Assembly (NCBI GenBank): GCA_018660825.1 | Contig: JABJJO010000072.1 | Location: forward strand, 1 to 34,879 | Origin: Planctomycetaceae bacterium | GTDB taxonomy: Bacteria; Planctomycetota; Planctomycetia; Pirellulales; Pirellulaceae | Direction: 5' to 3' | DNA length: 34,879 nucleotides | Shown: one piece after another, positions 17,804-26,548 of the stretch | Layout of the letters: each line of letters begins with the position of its first letter | Numbering within the stretch: position 1 is the first letter of the stretch | Position numbers and translations under genes: made by a program | Notes under the pieces: generated by a model | What the model saw: only the letters and a program-made list of their open reading frames with translations | Databases searched by the model: none | What the model was told of the DNA's origin: nothing

Positions 17804-18688
17804 ATGACGCCCGAATCTCAATCCACTCCAACCCAAAGTGTGAATCTTGCTAGGCTTCACAAAGCAGTCCGCCAACGACTGCAGAGCTTAAAGCGAGCTG
17901 GCCTAACGCATCTCAATCCGCCGATTGACACCGATTGGGATCCCAGCAAGCTCCCCCAAACGCCTACACGGACAGAAGAATCTGCCGTAGGTACTGCGGT
18001 CGAACCGGTCACAATAGCAACACCGCCGCCGTCCCCAACTAATATTCCTGTGGAAACTACGACTCCAGCAGCACCCATTCCAGAAAGCCCTGAAAAACCC
18101 ATGCCATCGAAAAAGCAGATACAACTTGATGTCGTATGCCAAGAGGTTGCCCAATGTACTGCCTGTGACGAACTCGCAGCAACTCGTAACAAAACTGTGT
18201 TCGGTGTTGGCAATCCTAATGCAAAACTCGTTTTTTATGGTGAAGCCCCCGGAGCGGATGAAGATCGCCAAGGTGAGCCATTTGTAGGTCGAGCAGGTAA
18301 GAAATTAAACGAGATCATTGAAGCGATGGGGATCCAGCGTCAAGACATTTACATCCTTAATACGATCAAGTGCCGACCGCCCGGAAACCGCAACCCTAGT
18401 CCCGAAGAACAAGAAAACTGCAGTGGCTTTCTACAGCGACAACTCGAAATCATCAAACCCGATTACATCGTTTGTCTCGGTGCAATTGCCGCTCGATCGT
18501 TTCTCAAGGTCACCACTCCTATTGGTGAGTTACGCGGGGAGTTTCATACCCAAGGAAAAATCAAAGTTCTCTGTACCTATCATCCAGCCTACATCTTGCG
18601 TAACCCCAGCAAAAAACGCGACGTCTGGGAAGATATCAAATTCTTAATGAAAGACATGGGACTCAAAATCCCGAAAAAATATCTATAG
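17804..18688 (+). CDS. Family 4 uracil-DNA glycosylase (4Fe-4S) with N-terminal extension
   Basis: Encodes 294 residues. The catalytic domain starts near 108 and shows the family-4 pattern: Fe-S cysteines Cys118, Cys121, Cys190 and Cys206 ([18 protein letters not shown]), motif [17 protein letters not shown] (146-162), and the late motif HPAYILRNP (260-268). It removes uracil from DNA at the start of base excision repair. Residues 1-107 are a Pro/Thr-rich extension containing a short basic helix ([17 protein letters not shown]) and a disordered linker; it is longer than in the minimal enzymes of about 200 residues. No clear ribosome binding site is present upstream. Confidence 0.93.
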   Translation: MTPESQSTPTQSVNLARLHKAVRQRLQSLKRAGLTHLNPPIDTDWDPSKLPQTPTRTEESAVGTAVEPVTIATPPPSPTNIPVETTTPAAPIPESPEKPMPSKKQIQLDVVCQEVAQCTACDELAATRNKTVFGVGNPNAKLVFYGEAPGADEDRQGEPFVGRAGKKLNEIIEAMGIQRQDIYILNTIKCRPPGNRNPSPEEQENCSGFLQRQLEIIKPDYIVCLGAIAARSFLKVTTPIGELRGEFHTQGKIKVLCTYHPAYILRNPSKKRDVWEDIKFLMKDMGLKIPKKYL

Positions 18689-18873
18689 GATCCGCCGGCG
18701 GCGGTTGGCCACCCGTTTTCACAATCGCGTAATTTTGTGGTTGAATTTTTACGCAACCCCTCAGTCCGAAACCTATCTAGCCCTAGCAATTGATTTCCTG
18801 CTAAAATCCGGCACAACGAATCTAAGTTTTAGTAGCCCGATTACACCTTTGTGTTAGATCATCGAATCACCCA

Positions 18874-19845
18874 ATGCATAATTTTCGTATCGTCCTTTTA
18901 TCAATTACCGCTTTTGCAGTCCTTACTGCAACACACGGTAACGACCTGCAAGCACAAGCAGTTCCGACCCAGGCGCCTTTACAAACCGCGCCACCAACGG
19001 CAATCCCACAACCTCAGCAGATTCAAGCACCGAGTTTCATACCCTTGGCAGATAATCATGTTGCTTACGTCGACAAAGTTCTTTTGTACTGGCAACAACG
19101 CACCGAAAAGGTACACCTCTACCGCACCAAATTCCAACGCTGGCAGTTCGATACCGTTTATGGACCTGCCAATACCTTCAAAACATTCAGCACTGGTAAA
19201 ATCCAATACGCCGAACCGGATAAAGGTCTGTTCAAAGTCGAAGAAGTCCTCTCCTATCACGCTGCTGTTAGTCCAGCAACCAAACCTTCGTACAAGGCAA
19301 TTCCTGGAGTACACGGAGAATACTGGGTGTGTGACGGAAAGAGTATCTTCGAATACGATTACAACAACCAAAAGTTGATCCAACAAATTTTGCCTGCCGA
19401 ATTACAAGGGCAAAACATTATCAACGGACCACTGCCTTTTCTTTTCGGCGCAAACGCGGCGGACATCAAAAGGCGTTTTTGGGTACGAGCAATCACATCC
19501 CCCACAGCCCAGAAAGAAATCTGGCTCGAAGCCTATCCTAAATCTGCACAAGATGCGAGTAATTATCAACGCATTCATATCATCATCAGTACCGAAGATT
19601 TTCTGCCTAAAGGCCTAGTTATTTTTGATCGCAGTTACGTCAAAGGTAAGAATCACTCACGAACTGTGTTTAGTTTCCAAGACCGTAATGTCAATTTTGC
19701 GAGTACGTTTGATAAGTTGAATCCCTTTTTTCGCAACTTTTACGAGCCCTCGCTTCCTTCTGGCTGGCAAAAAGTAGTCCATGCCGCTCCCACAGCACGG
19801 CCGTCCACTCGCCAAGCTACGCAAAATCCAAATACGCCTCGCTAA
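18874..19845 (+). CDS. Secreted planctomycete protein, TIGR03009-like
   Basis: Encodes 323 residues. A hydrophobic signal peptide at 4-22 ends near HGNDLQAQA, followed by a Gln/Pro/Thr-rich linker. The core begins with VDKVLLYWQQRTEKVHLYRTKFQRWQFD and continues as a mostly beta protein (tentatively LolA/LolB-like) with GEYWVCDGKSIFEYDYNNQKLIQQ. I recall this opening from the planctomycete-specific family TIGR03009, but cannot verify it without a search. It would be exported; its function is unknown, with a role in handling lipid or lipoprotein as a guess from the fold resemblance. It precedes the NfeD gene by 81 bases and may share its transcript. Confidence 0.72.
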   Translation: MHNFRIVLLSITAFAVLTATHGNDLQAQAVPTQAPLQTAPPTAIPQPQQIQAPSFIPLADNHVAYVDKVLLYWQQRTEKVHLYRTKFQRWQFDTVYGPANTFKTFSTGKIQYAEPDKGLFKVEEVLSYHAAVSPATKPSYKAIPGVHGEYWVCDGKSIFEYDYNNQKLIQQILPAELQGQNIINGPLPFLFGANAADIKRRFWVRAITSPTAQKEIWLEAYPKSAQDASNYQRIHIIISTEDFLPKGLVIFDRSYVKGKNHSRTVFSFQDRNVNFASTFDKLNPFFRNFYEPSLPSGWQKVVHAAPTARPSTRQATQNPNTPR

Positions 19846-19926
19846 TGGTTTCATCGTTATTTTGTGTCCCGTTTCTGTATAATCTGGATAGAGAATTTTA
19901 TATCCCCTCATACAGTATCCACGTTC

Positions 19927-22179
19927 ATGAACAGAATTCTGATGTGCCGACGACTCCATATATTGATCTGTTTGATCAGTAGTTTAACTCTATTTTCAAC
20001 ACCGCTTCACGGACAACCCAACGAAGATAACCGTCGCGGGGCACTCCTGCTGCAAGTACAGTTACCCATCGATCTGCAATCCATCGACGACCTAGTACAA
20101 TCTGTCGGCGGCGCCGTCGACCAACTGCAAACAATTCCCGCAACCGCGGGAAATGGCCAGCGTCCCTATCTAATTCTCAGATTCATCAATAACCCAGATC
20201 TCTCTAGTGCTTACGAAGCATGTAATGTTTTAGCCCAACGACTAGCCCACAGCGATGTCACCGCAGCCTGTGAAACCGTCGCATTGCTTTCCGGTTCAAT
20301 TCAAGACCATGTATTGCTTGTAGCCCTTGCGTCACAACAAATCTATGTCGCACCGGCCACAACATTGGGGCCCATAGCAACCTCCAAATCTGACCAGCAA
20401 ACACCTAGTCCAGCCATGCTCGACGATTACTTAAGATTTACCGCCGCAAATCAACTGTTGCCAAAAGCAATCGTATTGGGCCTGTTAGATCCTGCTCAAG
20501 GAGTCTATAAGCTAACCACTAATCAGGGCATCACCTATGCGATACAACCAGAACGAGATGAACTTTCACAATCCGCTGGTTTCACCAAAGAACAAACTCT
20601 TTCGGAGCCCGGATCACCATTTGAATTCTCAGCGAGCCAACTTGATAATAGTATCAACACCCGCGTTCTTGAGCATTCGTCAGATGAGGCTCTCACAACA
20701 AAATTAAATATCGCTGCGGACTTATTTTTCCAAGGTGACAAAACGGTTGGCAAATACCACCCTGCCGTGGTCGACTTAATCTCACACAGCACCGCTGGAC
20801 ATCTAACTGCGGCTGACATTAACGAAAAAACTAAACTCGTAAAACATTTAGCCGACTCGGGACATAATTGGATTGGCTTCAATATCGACTGCAGCGGGGG
20901 AGATTACGCTTCAATCCTAGAATTGTGCAATACGATTGCCGAGTTAAATCAACGTGGCCAAGATATAACGACCGTTGCTTTTATCCAAAACCAAGCGTTA
21001 GAGTCGGCAGCGTTAATTGCATTAGCCTGCGATCATATCTTTCTCAGCAAACAAGCCATCATCGGGGGCCCTGGTAATCAACCACTGTCTGCCGACGAAT
21101 TAATCGACATCCTACCGCCTCTGAAAAAAATCGCCCAACACAAAAATCGAACTTGGTCTATTTTTGCAGCAATGATAGATCCAAGTCTTCCAATTCACAT
21201 TTATCATCATAGAGTGACCGACGTAAAGAAAATATTCTGCCGCGTCCAATACAATCAGCAAACAGAACTCGATAATTCGAACAAAAAGCCTGAGGATGCA
21301 CTTGTTGATAATTGGATCGAAAAACCTGGGGATGCACTTATTGACGGTTCGGACGGTTTTACACAAAACGAGCTACAGCAACTTGGGCTAAAGGGGTTGC
21401 AAGCGGGGGAGAGTATGGCCAAAGTGCTCGAGCATTTTAATATCGACTCCAATCCTGAATCACAATCCAAGCGACCTTGGATTGCCGCAATCGAACGATT
21501 TGCTATGAACCCTTGGTTTGCTAGCGTGATGCTGACCATCGGTATGTATGGCCTTTTTATCGAAATGGGAACCCCGGGGTTAAGCATTCCTGGAATTATT
21601 GCCCTACTTTGTTTTGCACTATTTCTTTGGTCCAAAGAACTCAACGGTACGGTGGACGCACTAGAAATCGTGCTTATCGTCGTCGGTGTATTGTGCCTCG
21701 CTGTTGAGATATTTATCATTCCTGGGTTTGGTGTATTTGGATTTAGTGGTCTGGGGCTAATTTTTATTGGACTTGTATTGGCGAGTCAAACGTTTATCAT
21801 CCCCCAAAACAGTTTTCAAATAAATTCGATGACCTATTCCATTGCCACCGTCATCTTCTCGATATTGGGGGTGATTGTTTTATACATCGGATTAGCCAGA
21901 ACACTTAGTGACACTCGCTTTGGTCACATGCTGGCGCCTGCCCGATCTGACCAACAAGAACAAGCTGACACACACTGGAACGAGTCACTGGTACACTGGG
22001 ACCACCTATTGGGAAGTCAGGGAGTAACCATCACCCCTTTATCACCGGCTGGTAAAGTACAAATCGAAGGTGCCATTTACGATGTTATCAGCGACGGAAA
22101 ACACGTCGATTTGGGAAGTTCAATTGAAGTAATTGAAGTGACTGGAAATCGCATGGTAGTATCTACTGACATTTCATAA
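19927..22179 (+). CDS. Long NfeD protein with two degenerate ClpP-like domains
   Basis: Encodes 750 residues from the ATG at 19927, which directly precedes a signal peptide (about 9-30, ending HGQ). Two ClpP-class domains follow (about 35-180 and 290-440). Long NfeD proteases keep a Ser-Lys dyad with an AASAG-like nucleophile turn. Here the first reads GSIQDHVLLVALA and the second QALESAALIALACDHI, so both lack the serine. Five or six membrane helices (about 530-665) and an NfeD OB-fold domain (about 690-750, with GKVQIEGAIYDV and VIEVTGNRMVV) complete the usual long-NfeD order. It is likely a scaffold partner of FloA encoded downstream. A 36-base tandem duplication lies at residues 449-472. 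An in-frame ATG at 19864 gives an implausible N terminus. Confidence 0.87.
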   Translation: MNRILMCRRLHILICLISSLTLFSTPLHGQPNEDNRRGALLLQVQLPIDLQSIDDLVQSVGGAVDQLQTIPATAGNGQRPYLILRFINNPDLSSAYEACNVLAQRLAHSDVTAACETVALLSGSIQDHVLLVALASQQIYVAPATTLGPIATSKSDQQTPSPAMLDDYLRFTAANQLLPKAIVLGLLDPAQGVYKLTTNQGITYAIQPERDELSQSAGFTKEQTLSEPGSPFEFSASQLDNSINTRVLEHSSDEALTTKLNIAADLFFQGDKTVGKYHPAVVDLISHSTAGHLTAADINEKTKLVKHLADSGHNWIGFNIDCSGGDYASILELCNTIAELNQRGQDITTVAFIQNQALESAALIALACDHIFLSKQAIIGGPGNQPLSADELIDILPPLKKIAQHKNRTWSIFAAMIDPSLPIHIYHHRVTDVKKIFCRVQYNQQTELDNSNKKPEDALVDNWIEKPGDALIDGSDGFTQNELQQLGLKGLQAGESMAKVLEHFNIDSNPESQSKRPWIAAIERFAMNPWFASVMLTIGMYGLFIEMGTPGLSIPGIIALLCFALFLWSKELNGTVDALEIVLIVVGVLCLAVEIFIIPGFGVFGFSGLGLIFIGLVLASQTFIIPQNSFQINSMTYSIATVIFSILGVIVLYIGLARTLSDTRFGHMLAPARSDQQEQADTHWNESLVHWDHLLGSQGVTITPLSPAGKVQIEGAIYDVISDGKHVDLGSSIEVIEVTGNRMVVSTDIS
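21271..21342 (+). repeat. 36-bp in-frame tandem duplication inside the nfeD gene
   Basis: Two adjacent 36-base copies (21271-21306 and 21307-21342) match at 30 of 36 positions. They encode DNSNKKPEDALV and DNWIEKPGDALI in the linker between the second ClpP-like domain and the membrane region. Confidence 0.9.
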
Positions 22180-22241
22180 ACCTCCGAAATGTTGCGCACA
22201 CAATCAACACAAATTCCACACCCTTACGAGGAACTAGACCG

Positions 22242-22814
22242 ATGGAACCGATAACTTGGGCAATTATCTTAATCGTTGTTGGCGCTTCGTTGATTGTTCT
22301 GGAACTATTCATTCCCTCCGGCGGAATCATCGGGTTCTTGTCCGCAGCGTCATTTATCGCCGCTGTCGTCAAGGGATTTTATATTGACACCGCCACCGGA
22401 TTTTCGATTCTGGGTAGTGCACTTGCAATAGCCGGTCTGATGATCGTATTGATAATTAAATATTGGCATCACACGCCTATTGGTAGCCGCGCTTTACCAC
22501 CTGATTTACGAGTGTCCGAGGCCGTTGTAAGCAGTCTAGAACACCTCCAGGGAGCGCAAGGAATCAGTCGTTCGGACTTAATGCCCAATGGCGAAGTTGA
22601 TATCGATGGAAAACACTATGACGCGGTAAGTTCAGGCACGTTTATCGCTGAGGGAAATGCTGTGCAAGTTACCGATGTGCGAGGTAATCGACTATTAGTT
22701 CAAGCGGTAGAGATTCAACAGGCGACTGCTGTGATACAAAACAATGAAGACGCTGGCATCGACTATTCAGTATTTGAGGAAAATATCGATGAAACCGATC
22801 CCACTACAATTTAG
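22242..22814 (+). CDS. Short NfeD-like membrane protein
   Basis: Encodes 190 residues. Membrane helices at about 5-23, 27-45 and 51-72 include FIPSGGIIGFLSAASFIAA, which is typical of NfeD membrane parts (compare IIPGFGVFGFSGLG in the gene before it). A soluble OB-like domain spans about 100-165 with GEVDIDGKHYDAVSSG and VTDVRGNRLLV. An acidic tail follows. It lacks the ClpP-like part, matching short NfeD proteins found beside flotillin genes. GAGGA at 22228-22232 gives a good ribosome binding site. It lies 62 bases after the long nfeD stop and 147 bases before floA, probably in one operon. Confidence 0.92.
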   Translation: MEPITWAIILIVVGASLIVLELFIPSGGIIGFLSAASFIAAVVKGFYIDTATGFSILGSALAIAGLMIVLIIKYWHHTPIGSRALPPDLRVSEAVVSSLEHLQGAQGISRSDLMPNGEVDIDGKHYDAVSSGTFIAEGNAVQVTDVRGNRLLVQAVEIQQATAVIQNNEDAGIDYSVFEENIDETDPTTI

Positions 22815-22961
22815 TTGAGAATCAAACCTGCTATTTTTTTATGACTTACTGGTGAAAGACGTAGCCATGTTTGGTAAACTACATCATCGGTTGGAAAAAC
22901 AACTTATTGTCTATTCGTCGAATTACATCTTTTCTTGTTTTTTTAAGGTTAGCTGTTCACC

Positions 22962-24020
22962 ATGTCACATCTCATTGTACTTGCATCGAATGAAGAATTA
23001 GGTATAGGTTTGGCCATTGCTGCCCTAGTAGTATTGCTGGTCGTTTCCTACGTCTTTTTCTCGTATTTCCGCCTTTACATTCAATGCAAGTTGACACGGG
23101 CAGGCATTGGATTTATGGACCTCTTGAGTATGACGTTTAAGAAAATTCCCGTTAACATGATCGTGCAAAGTAAAATCATGGCAGTCAAAGCTGACCTCAC
23201 AGAAGAACAAGGTATTACCGTCGATGCCCTCTGCTCACATCACCTTGCCGGTGGAAACGTTTCCATCGTTATCCGCTCGCTGATTGCAGCTCGCAAAGCC
23301 AAGATTATTAAACTCACGTTTTTGGAAGCCATGGCCATTGACCGTGCCGGTCGAAACGTCCTGGAATCCGTACAATTCAGCGTTTACCCAAAAGTTATTG
23401 ACTGTCCATCACCAAATTCCGGTAAGCAAACACTAGACGCCGTCGCCCGTGACGGTATTCAATTGCGAGTCAAAGCACGCGTTACGGTACGATCCAACCT
23501 GCAACAACTCATCGGTGGTGCGTCCGAAGAAACAATCATGGCCCGTGTCGGTGAAGGAATTGTCAGCGCCATTGGTTCAGTCGATACCTACTCAAAAGTA
23601 CTCGAAAATCCTGACTTAATTTCTCGCCAGGTACTTGCCAAAAATCTCGACTCACAAACCGCATTCGAAATTGTGTCCATCGATATCGCAGATATTGATG
23701 TCGGTACAAACATTGGGGCTCGCTTACAGGCGGACCAAGCGGAAGCGGACACGCGGGTCGCGCGGGCCCGTGCTGAAGGCCGTCGAGCGATGGCCGTGGC
23801 TGCTGAACAAGAACAAATTGCTGCCATCGTCGAAAGCGAAGCGGAATTGGTGAAAGCCGAAGCGACGGTTCCCGAATCAATTTCTACGGCACTCAATTCC
23901 GGCAGACTTTCAATCATGGATTATTACCGCATTCGCAATATTCAAGCTGACACAAAAATGCGGACTTCGTTTTCCACGACGGTGACAGATCACACCGCTT
24001 ATGAAGACGGAGACAACTAA
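22962..24020 (+). CDS. floA: Flotillin-like protein FloA
   Basis: Encodes 352 residues, close to the FloA (YqfA) family length of about 330. A single membrane segment (14-38) is followed by FRLYIQCKLTRAGIGFMDLL and an SPFH-type domain, then a long Ala/Glu/Arg-rich helix (ADQAEADTRVARARAEGRRA) and a C-terminal MDYYRIRNIQADTKMR, which is highly characteristic of FloA. FloA forms membrane assemblies that affect fluidity and organise membrane proteins, typically with NfeD partners, as encoded here just upstream. AAGG lies 13-15 bases before the ATG. The next gene starts 2 bases after the stop. Confidence 0.96.
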   Translation: MSHLIVLASNEELGIGLAIAALVVLLVVSYVFFSYFRLYIQCKLTRAGIGFMDLLSMTFKKIPVNMIVQSKIMAVKADLTEEQGITVDALCSHHLAGGNVSIVIRSLIAARKAKIIKLTFLEAMAIDRAGRNVLESVQFSVYPKVIDCPSPNSGKQTLDAVARDGIQLRVKARVTVRSNLQQLIGGASEETIMARVGEGIVSAIGSVDTYSKVLENPDLISRQVLAKNLDSQTAFEIVSIDIADIDVGTNIGARLQADQAEADTRVARARAEGRRAMAVAAEQEQIAAIVESEAELVKAEATVPESISTALNSGRLSIMDYYRIRNIQADTKMRTSFSTTVTDHTAYEDGDN

Positions 24021-24022
24021 GT

Positions 24023-24484
24023 ATGCTACTGTTCATCGACAAAATATTCAAAGGCATTGCTAAAGCCGTTGAAGAAATGGAGCGGCAGCAAGCTGAGCAA
24101 ACGGCCCGACAACTGGCCGCTCGTGATCGCCGCACGGCTGCACAGCGGTCCGTTGAGCAAGGTTCCGTTACACCAATTCAACTCGGGCAACAACAAGAAA
24201 CAAAAACGCCCGTCGCGGCCCATCATGTGCACAGCCAAATCGAACACTATCGGGATGAAAACGTTTTCGATGAATATGTCGCTGACTACCATGACCCGAC
24301 GGACGGACCCGTCGATGTAGTCGATTTGTCTTCGATTCAAAGCAAATCTTCGTTCGAATCTGATCGGACCCATCAAATTCCTCTCGCCCCCCATGCATTG
24401 AATATTTTATCGCAATCCAACGGACCTCGCGACGCCTGCATACTCAATGAGATCTTTAACCGCCCCGAACATCGCTGGGGATAA
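24023..24484 (+). CDS. Coiled-coil protein coupled to floA, function unknown
   Basis: Encodes 153 residues and begins 2 bases after the floA stop, so translation is probably coupled. The N terminus is a short amphipathic segment (LLFIDKIFKGIAKAVEEM), then a charged Gln/Glu/Arg-rich helix (about 18-45) likely to form a coiled coil, an unstructured middle, and a conserved-looking end (LNILSQSNGPRDACILNEIFNRPEHRW). No enzyme motif is visible. Placement suggests a cytoplasmic FloA/NfeD accessory or scaffold protein. I do not recognise a named family. Confidence 0.75.
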   Translation: MLLFIDKIFKGIAKAVEEMERQQAEQTARQLAARDRRTAAQRSVEQGSVTPIQLGQQQETKTPVAAHHVHSQIEHYRDENVFDEYVADYHDPTDGPVDVVDLSSIQSKSSFESDRTHQIPLAPHALNILSQSNGPRDACILNEIFNRPEHRWG

Positions 24485-24620
24485 TGACGGGTTGCCCGTG
24501 CAACAACGCGAATTTGGGTTTGTGTTCACAAATTGAAGCGACCAATAACACCAGTGCGATACGAATGGTAAAATACCCTTTTTCATATTCTCTAATCTTA
24601 TTTGCTTCAGGAACACACTC

Positions 24621-25541
24621 ATGAATGACACACACATCCCTACCATTGAACCCGGCACGACAAAAATTGGCTGGATCGGCACGGGTGTCATGGGCTCCAG
24701 TATGTGTGCTCACCTTATGAAACAAGGGTTTCAAGCAACCATTTACACGCGCAGCCCAGAAAAAGCTCAATCCCTAATTGAACAAGGTGCAACTTGGGTC
24801 GATAGCCCGAAGGCCGTGGCCGAAAACAGCGATATTACGTTTGCGATCGTGGGTTTCCCTGCCGATGTACGTGAAGTTTTTTTGGGTGAAAATGGAGCGA
24901 TTGCGGGCAGCACCGCTGGTAACATCCTAGTCGACATGACCACCAGCGAACCATCACTCGCGGTTGAAATCTATCAGGCTGCTGCCGAAAAAGGAATTCA
25001 CAGTGTCGATGCTCCCGTGTCCGGTGGCGATGTTGGTGCCAGCAACGGCACGCTTTCAATTATGATCGGTGGCGATAAAAATGTCGTCGATGCACTGCAA
25101 CCGATGTGGGACGCGATGGGTAAAACAATTGTTCACCAAGGCGCAGCCGGCGCTGGGCAACACACGAAAATGGTAAACCAAACACTGATCGCCACAAACA
25201 TGATTGGCGTCTGTGAAGCATTACTCTATGGATACAAAGCTGGCTTAGATCTACCAACAGTCATGAAATCTGTAGGTTCTGGAGCTGCCGGTAGTTGGTC
25301 TCTTGCCAATCTCGGGCCACGTATCATCGATAAGAACTTTGACCCTGGTTTCTTCGTTGAGCACTTTATCAAAGACATGGAAATTGCTATCAACGAAGCA
25401 AACAAGATGGGACTTTGCCTTCCAGGCCTAGCGCTAGCAAAACAACTCTATGAAGGGCTAAAATCTCAAGGCCACGGTCGTGCTGGCACGCATGCATTGC
25501 AACTCGCATTAGCATCGATGTCTGGTGTCGAATGGAAATAG
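24621..25541 (+). CDS. NAD(P)-dependent beta-hydroxyacid dehydrogenase (HIBADH family)
   Basis: Encodes 306 residues, the usual length. The Rossmann motif [18 protein letters not shown] is at 16-33. The substrate-binding signature [22 protein letters not shown] lies at 130-151, and catalytic Lys183 in [11 protein letters not shown] matches the family lysine. It oxidises a 3-hydroxyacid to a semialdehyde or reduces the reverse substrate; 3-hydroxyisobutyrate, tartronate semialdehyde or succinic semialdehyde are all possible. AGGA precedes the ATG by about nine bases. It is separated from the floA operon by 136 bases that hold no clear terminator. Confidence 0.93.
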   Translation: MNDTHIPTIEPGTTKIGWIGTGVMGSSMCAHLMKQGFQATIYTRSPEKAQSLIEQGATWVDSPKAVAENSDITFAIVGFPADVREVFLGENGAIAGSTAGNILVDMTTSEPSLAVEIYQAAAEKGIHSVDAPVSGGDVGASNGTLSIMIGGDKNVVDALQPMWDAMGKTIVHQGAAGAGQHTKMVNQTLIATNMIGVCEALLYGYKAGLDLPTVMKSVGSGAAGSWSLANLGPRIIDKNFDPGFFVEHFIKDMEIAINEANKMGLCLPGLALAKQLYEGLKSQGHGRAGTHALQLALASMSGVEWK

Positions 25542-25590
25542 ATTAGCGGACGTAAAACATTGCAATTCACACCCAACTGACAAAGCACTC

Positions 25591-26487
25591 CTATTTTGAA
25601 TAACGCACGCCTTGCGTATTGAGCTTGCGACGATATACCTTGTCCATCGTTGTCACGTACAGAGTGTCCAAGTTTTTACCGCCAAAGCATATATTGGATA
25701 AAAACTTTTGCTGGGGTTTGGCGATGATGCCACTGAGTCGCCCTTGGGTATCGAAGACTTGCACACCTTCATGCGTGCACACGTACAAACGACCCACAAC
25801 GTCGACTGTCATTCCATCGGCACCACTCTCGGTTTCCCCTACAGGTAAACGCATCGTACTGTAGGCCTGTTTATGAGATAAACTTCCGTCAGCTTCAATG
25901 CGATACGTCCACAGTTCGCTACCTTTGGTGTTCGAAACGATTAGTTGTTTTTGATCGGGCCAAAGAATAATGCCGTTGGGTGAAATCATGTTTTGATCGA
26001 CTTGCTGAAGCTGCCCTTGGGGGGACACATACCACACCTTTTTGTTTCCATGATCTGTAAAATAGATTCCCCCCGCACCATTCACTACCAGATCATTACA
26101 AACAATATCTGATACGATCGGAGTTGGTTTTCCTGCCGCGTCAAACTTTACAATCGCTCCGCCTCCAATACTCGCCCCATACAGTACATTTTCTGGCCCC
26201 ATGATGGCACCAGCCGTGCGGTTTGTTTGGTCACTCCACAAAGTGACTTTTCCGGCTAAATCAACTTTGTAAATTTCCGATTTTGGGACATCTGTGAAAA
26301 ACACTTCACCGGCAGTATTCACAGCGGGACCTTCAGTAAACGTGTGATCTGCTGACACCAATTCCCATTTTTCTCCATCAATCAGGATCATCGAGAGTGG
26401 CAAATCTTGTGATTCAACCGTTGCATTCGCACCTAAAAGTGAAATTACAACTGCAATCAGCATCGCTATGTTATTACGAATTTTCAT
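25591..26487 (-). CDS. Secreted SMP-30/gluconolactonase-like beta-propeller protein
   Basis: Encodes 298 residues. A signal peptide spans about 1-24 (MLIAVVISLLGANATVESQD region). The body is a six-bladed propeller of the SMP-30/LRE type: FTEGPAVNTAGEVFFTDVPKS, IMGPENVLYGAS, CNDLVVNGAGGIYFTDHG, MISPNGIILWPDQKQLIVSN, GADGMTVDVVGRLYVCTHEG and SNICFGGKNLDTLYVTT. Glu, Asn and Asp metal ligands expected for lactonases are in place (EGP, SPNG, GADG). It likely hydrolyses a sugar lactone in the periplasm. It lies 61 bases downstream of the esterase gene and probably shares its transcript; both are exported carbohydrate-type hydrolases. Confidence 0.92.
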   Translation of the reverse strand: MKIRNNIAMLIAVVISLLGANATVESQDLPLSMILIDGEKWELVSADHTFTEGPAVNTAGEVFFTDVPKSEIYKVDLAGKVTLWSDQTNRTAGAIMGPENVLYGASIGGGAIVKFDAAGKPTPIVSDIVCNDLVVNGAGGIYFTDHGNKKVWYVSPQGQLQQVDQNMISPNGIILWPDQKQLIVSNTKGSELWTYRIEADGSLSHKQAYSTMRLPVGETESGADGMTVDVVGRLYVCTHEGVQVFDTQGRLSGIIAKPQQKFLSNICFGGKNLDTLYVTTMDKVYRRKLNTQGVRYSK

Positions 26488-26548
26488 AAAATAACCCTTG
26501 TCTTCAACAAACCTAAATATCTAACAACCAATTTTCAATAACGAGGCT

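Noticed and set aside
18689-18725. GC-rich stretch after the uracil-DNA glycosylase gene
   Set aside because: CCGCCGGCGGCGG and the following TTGGCCA are partly self-complementary but give no stable stem followed by a T-run.
18851-19378. 175-codon open frame overlapping the TIGR03009-like gene in another frame
   Set aside because: The other frame has a signal peptide and a coherent exported protein; this one is basic, low in hydrophobic pattern and looks like a frame shadow.
21255-21719. 154-codon open frame antisense to nfeD
   Set aside because: Serine/isoleucine-rich complement of the membrane region with no domain.
24487-24500. ACGGG-TTG-CCCGT hairpin after the coiled-coil gene
   Set aside because: The stem is short and no T-run follows, so termination is not supported.
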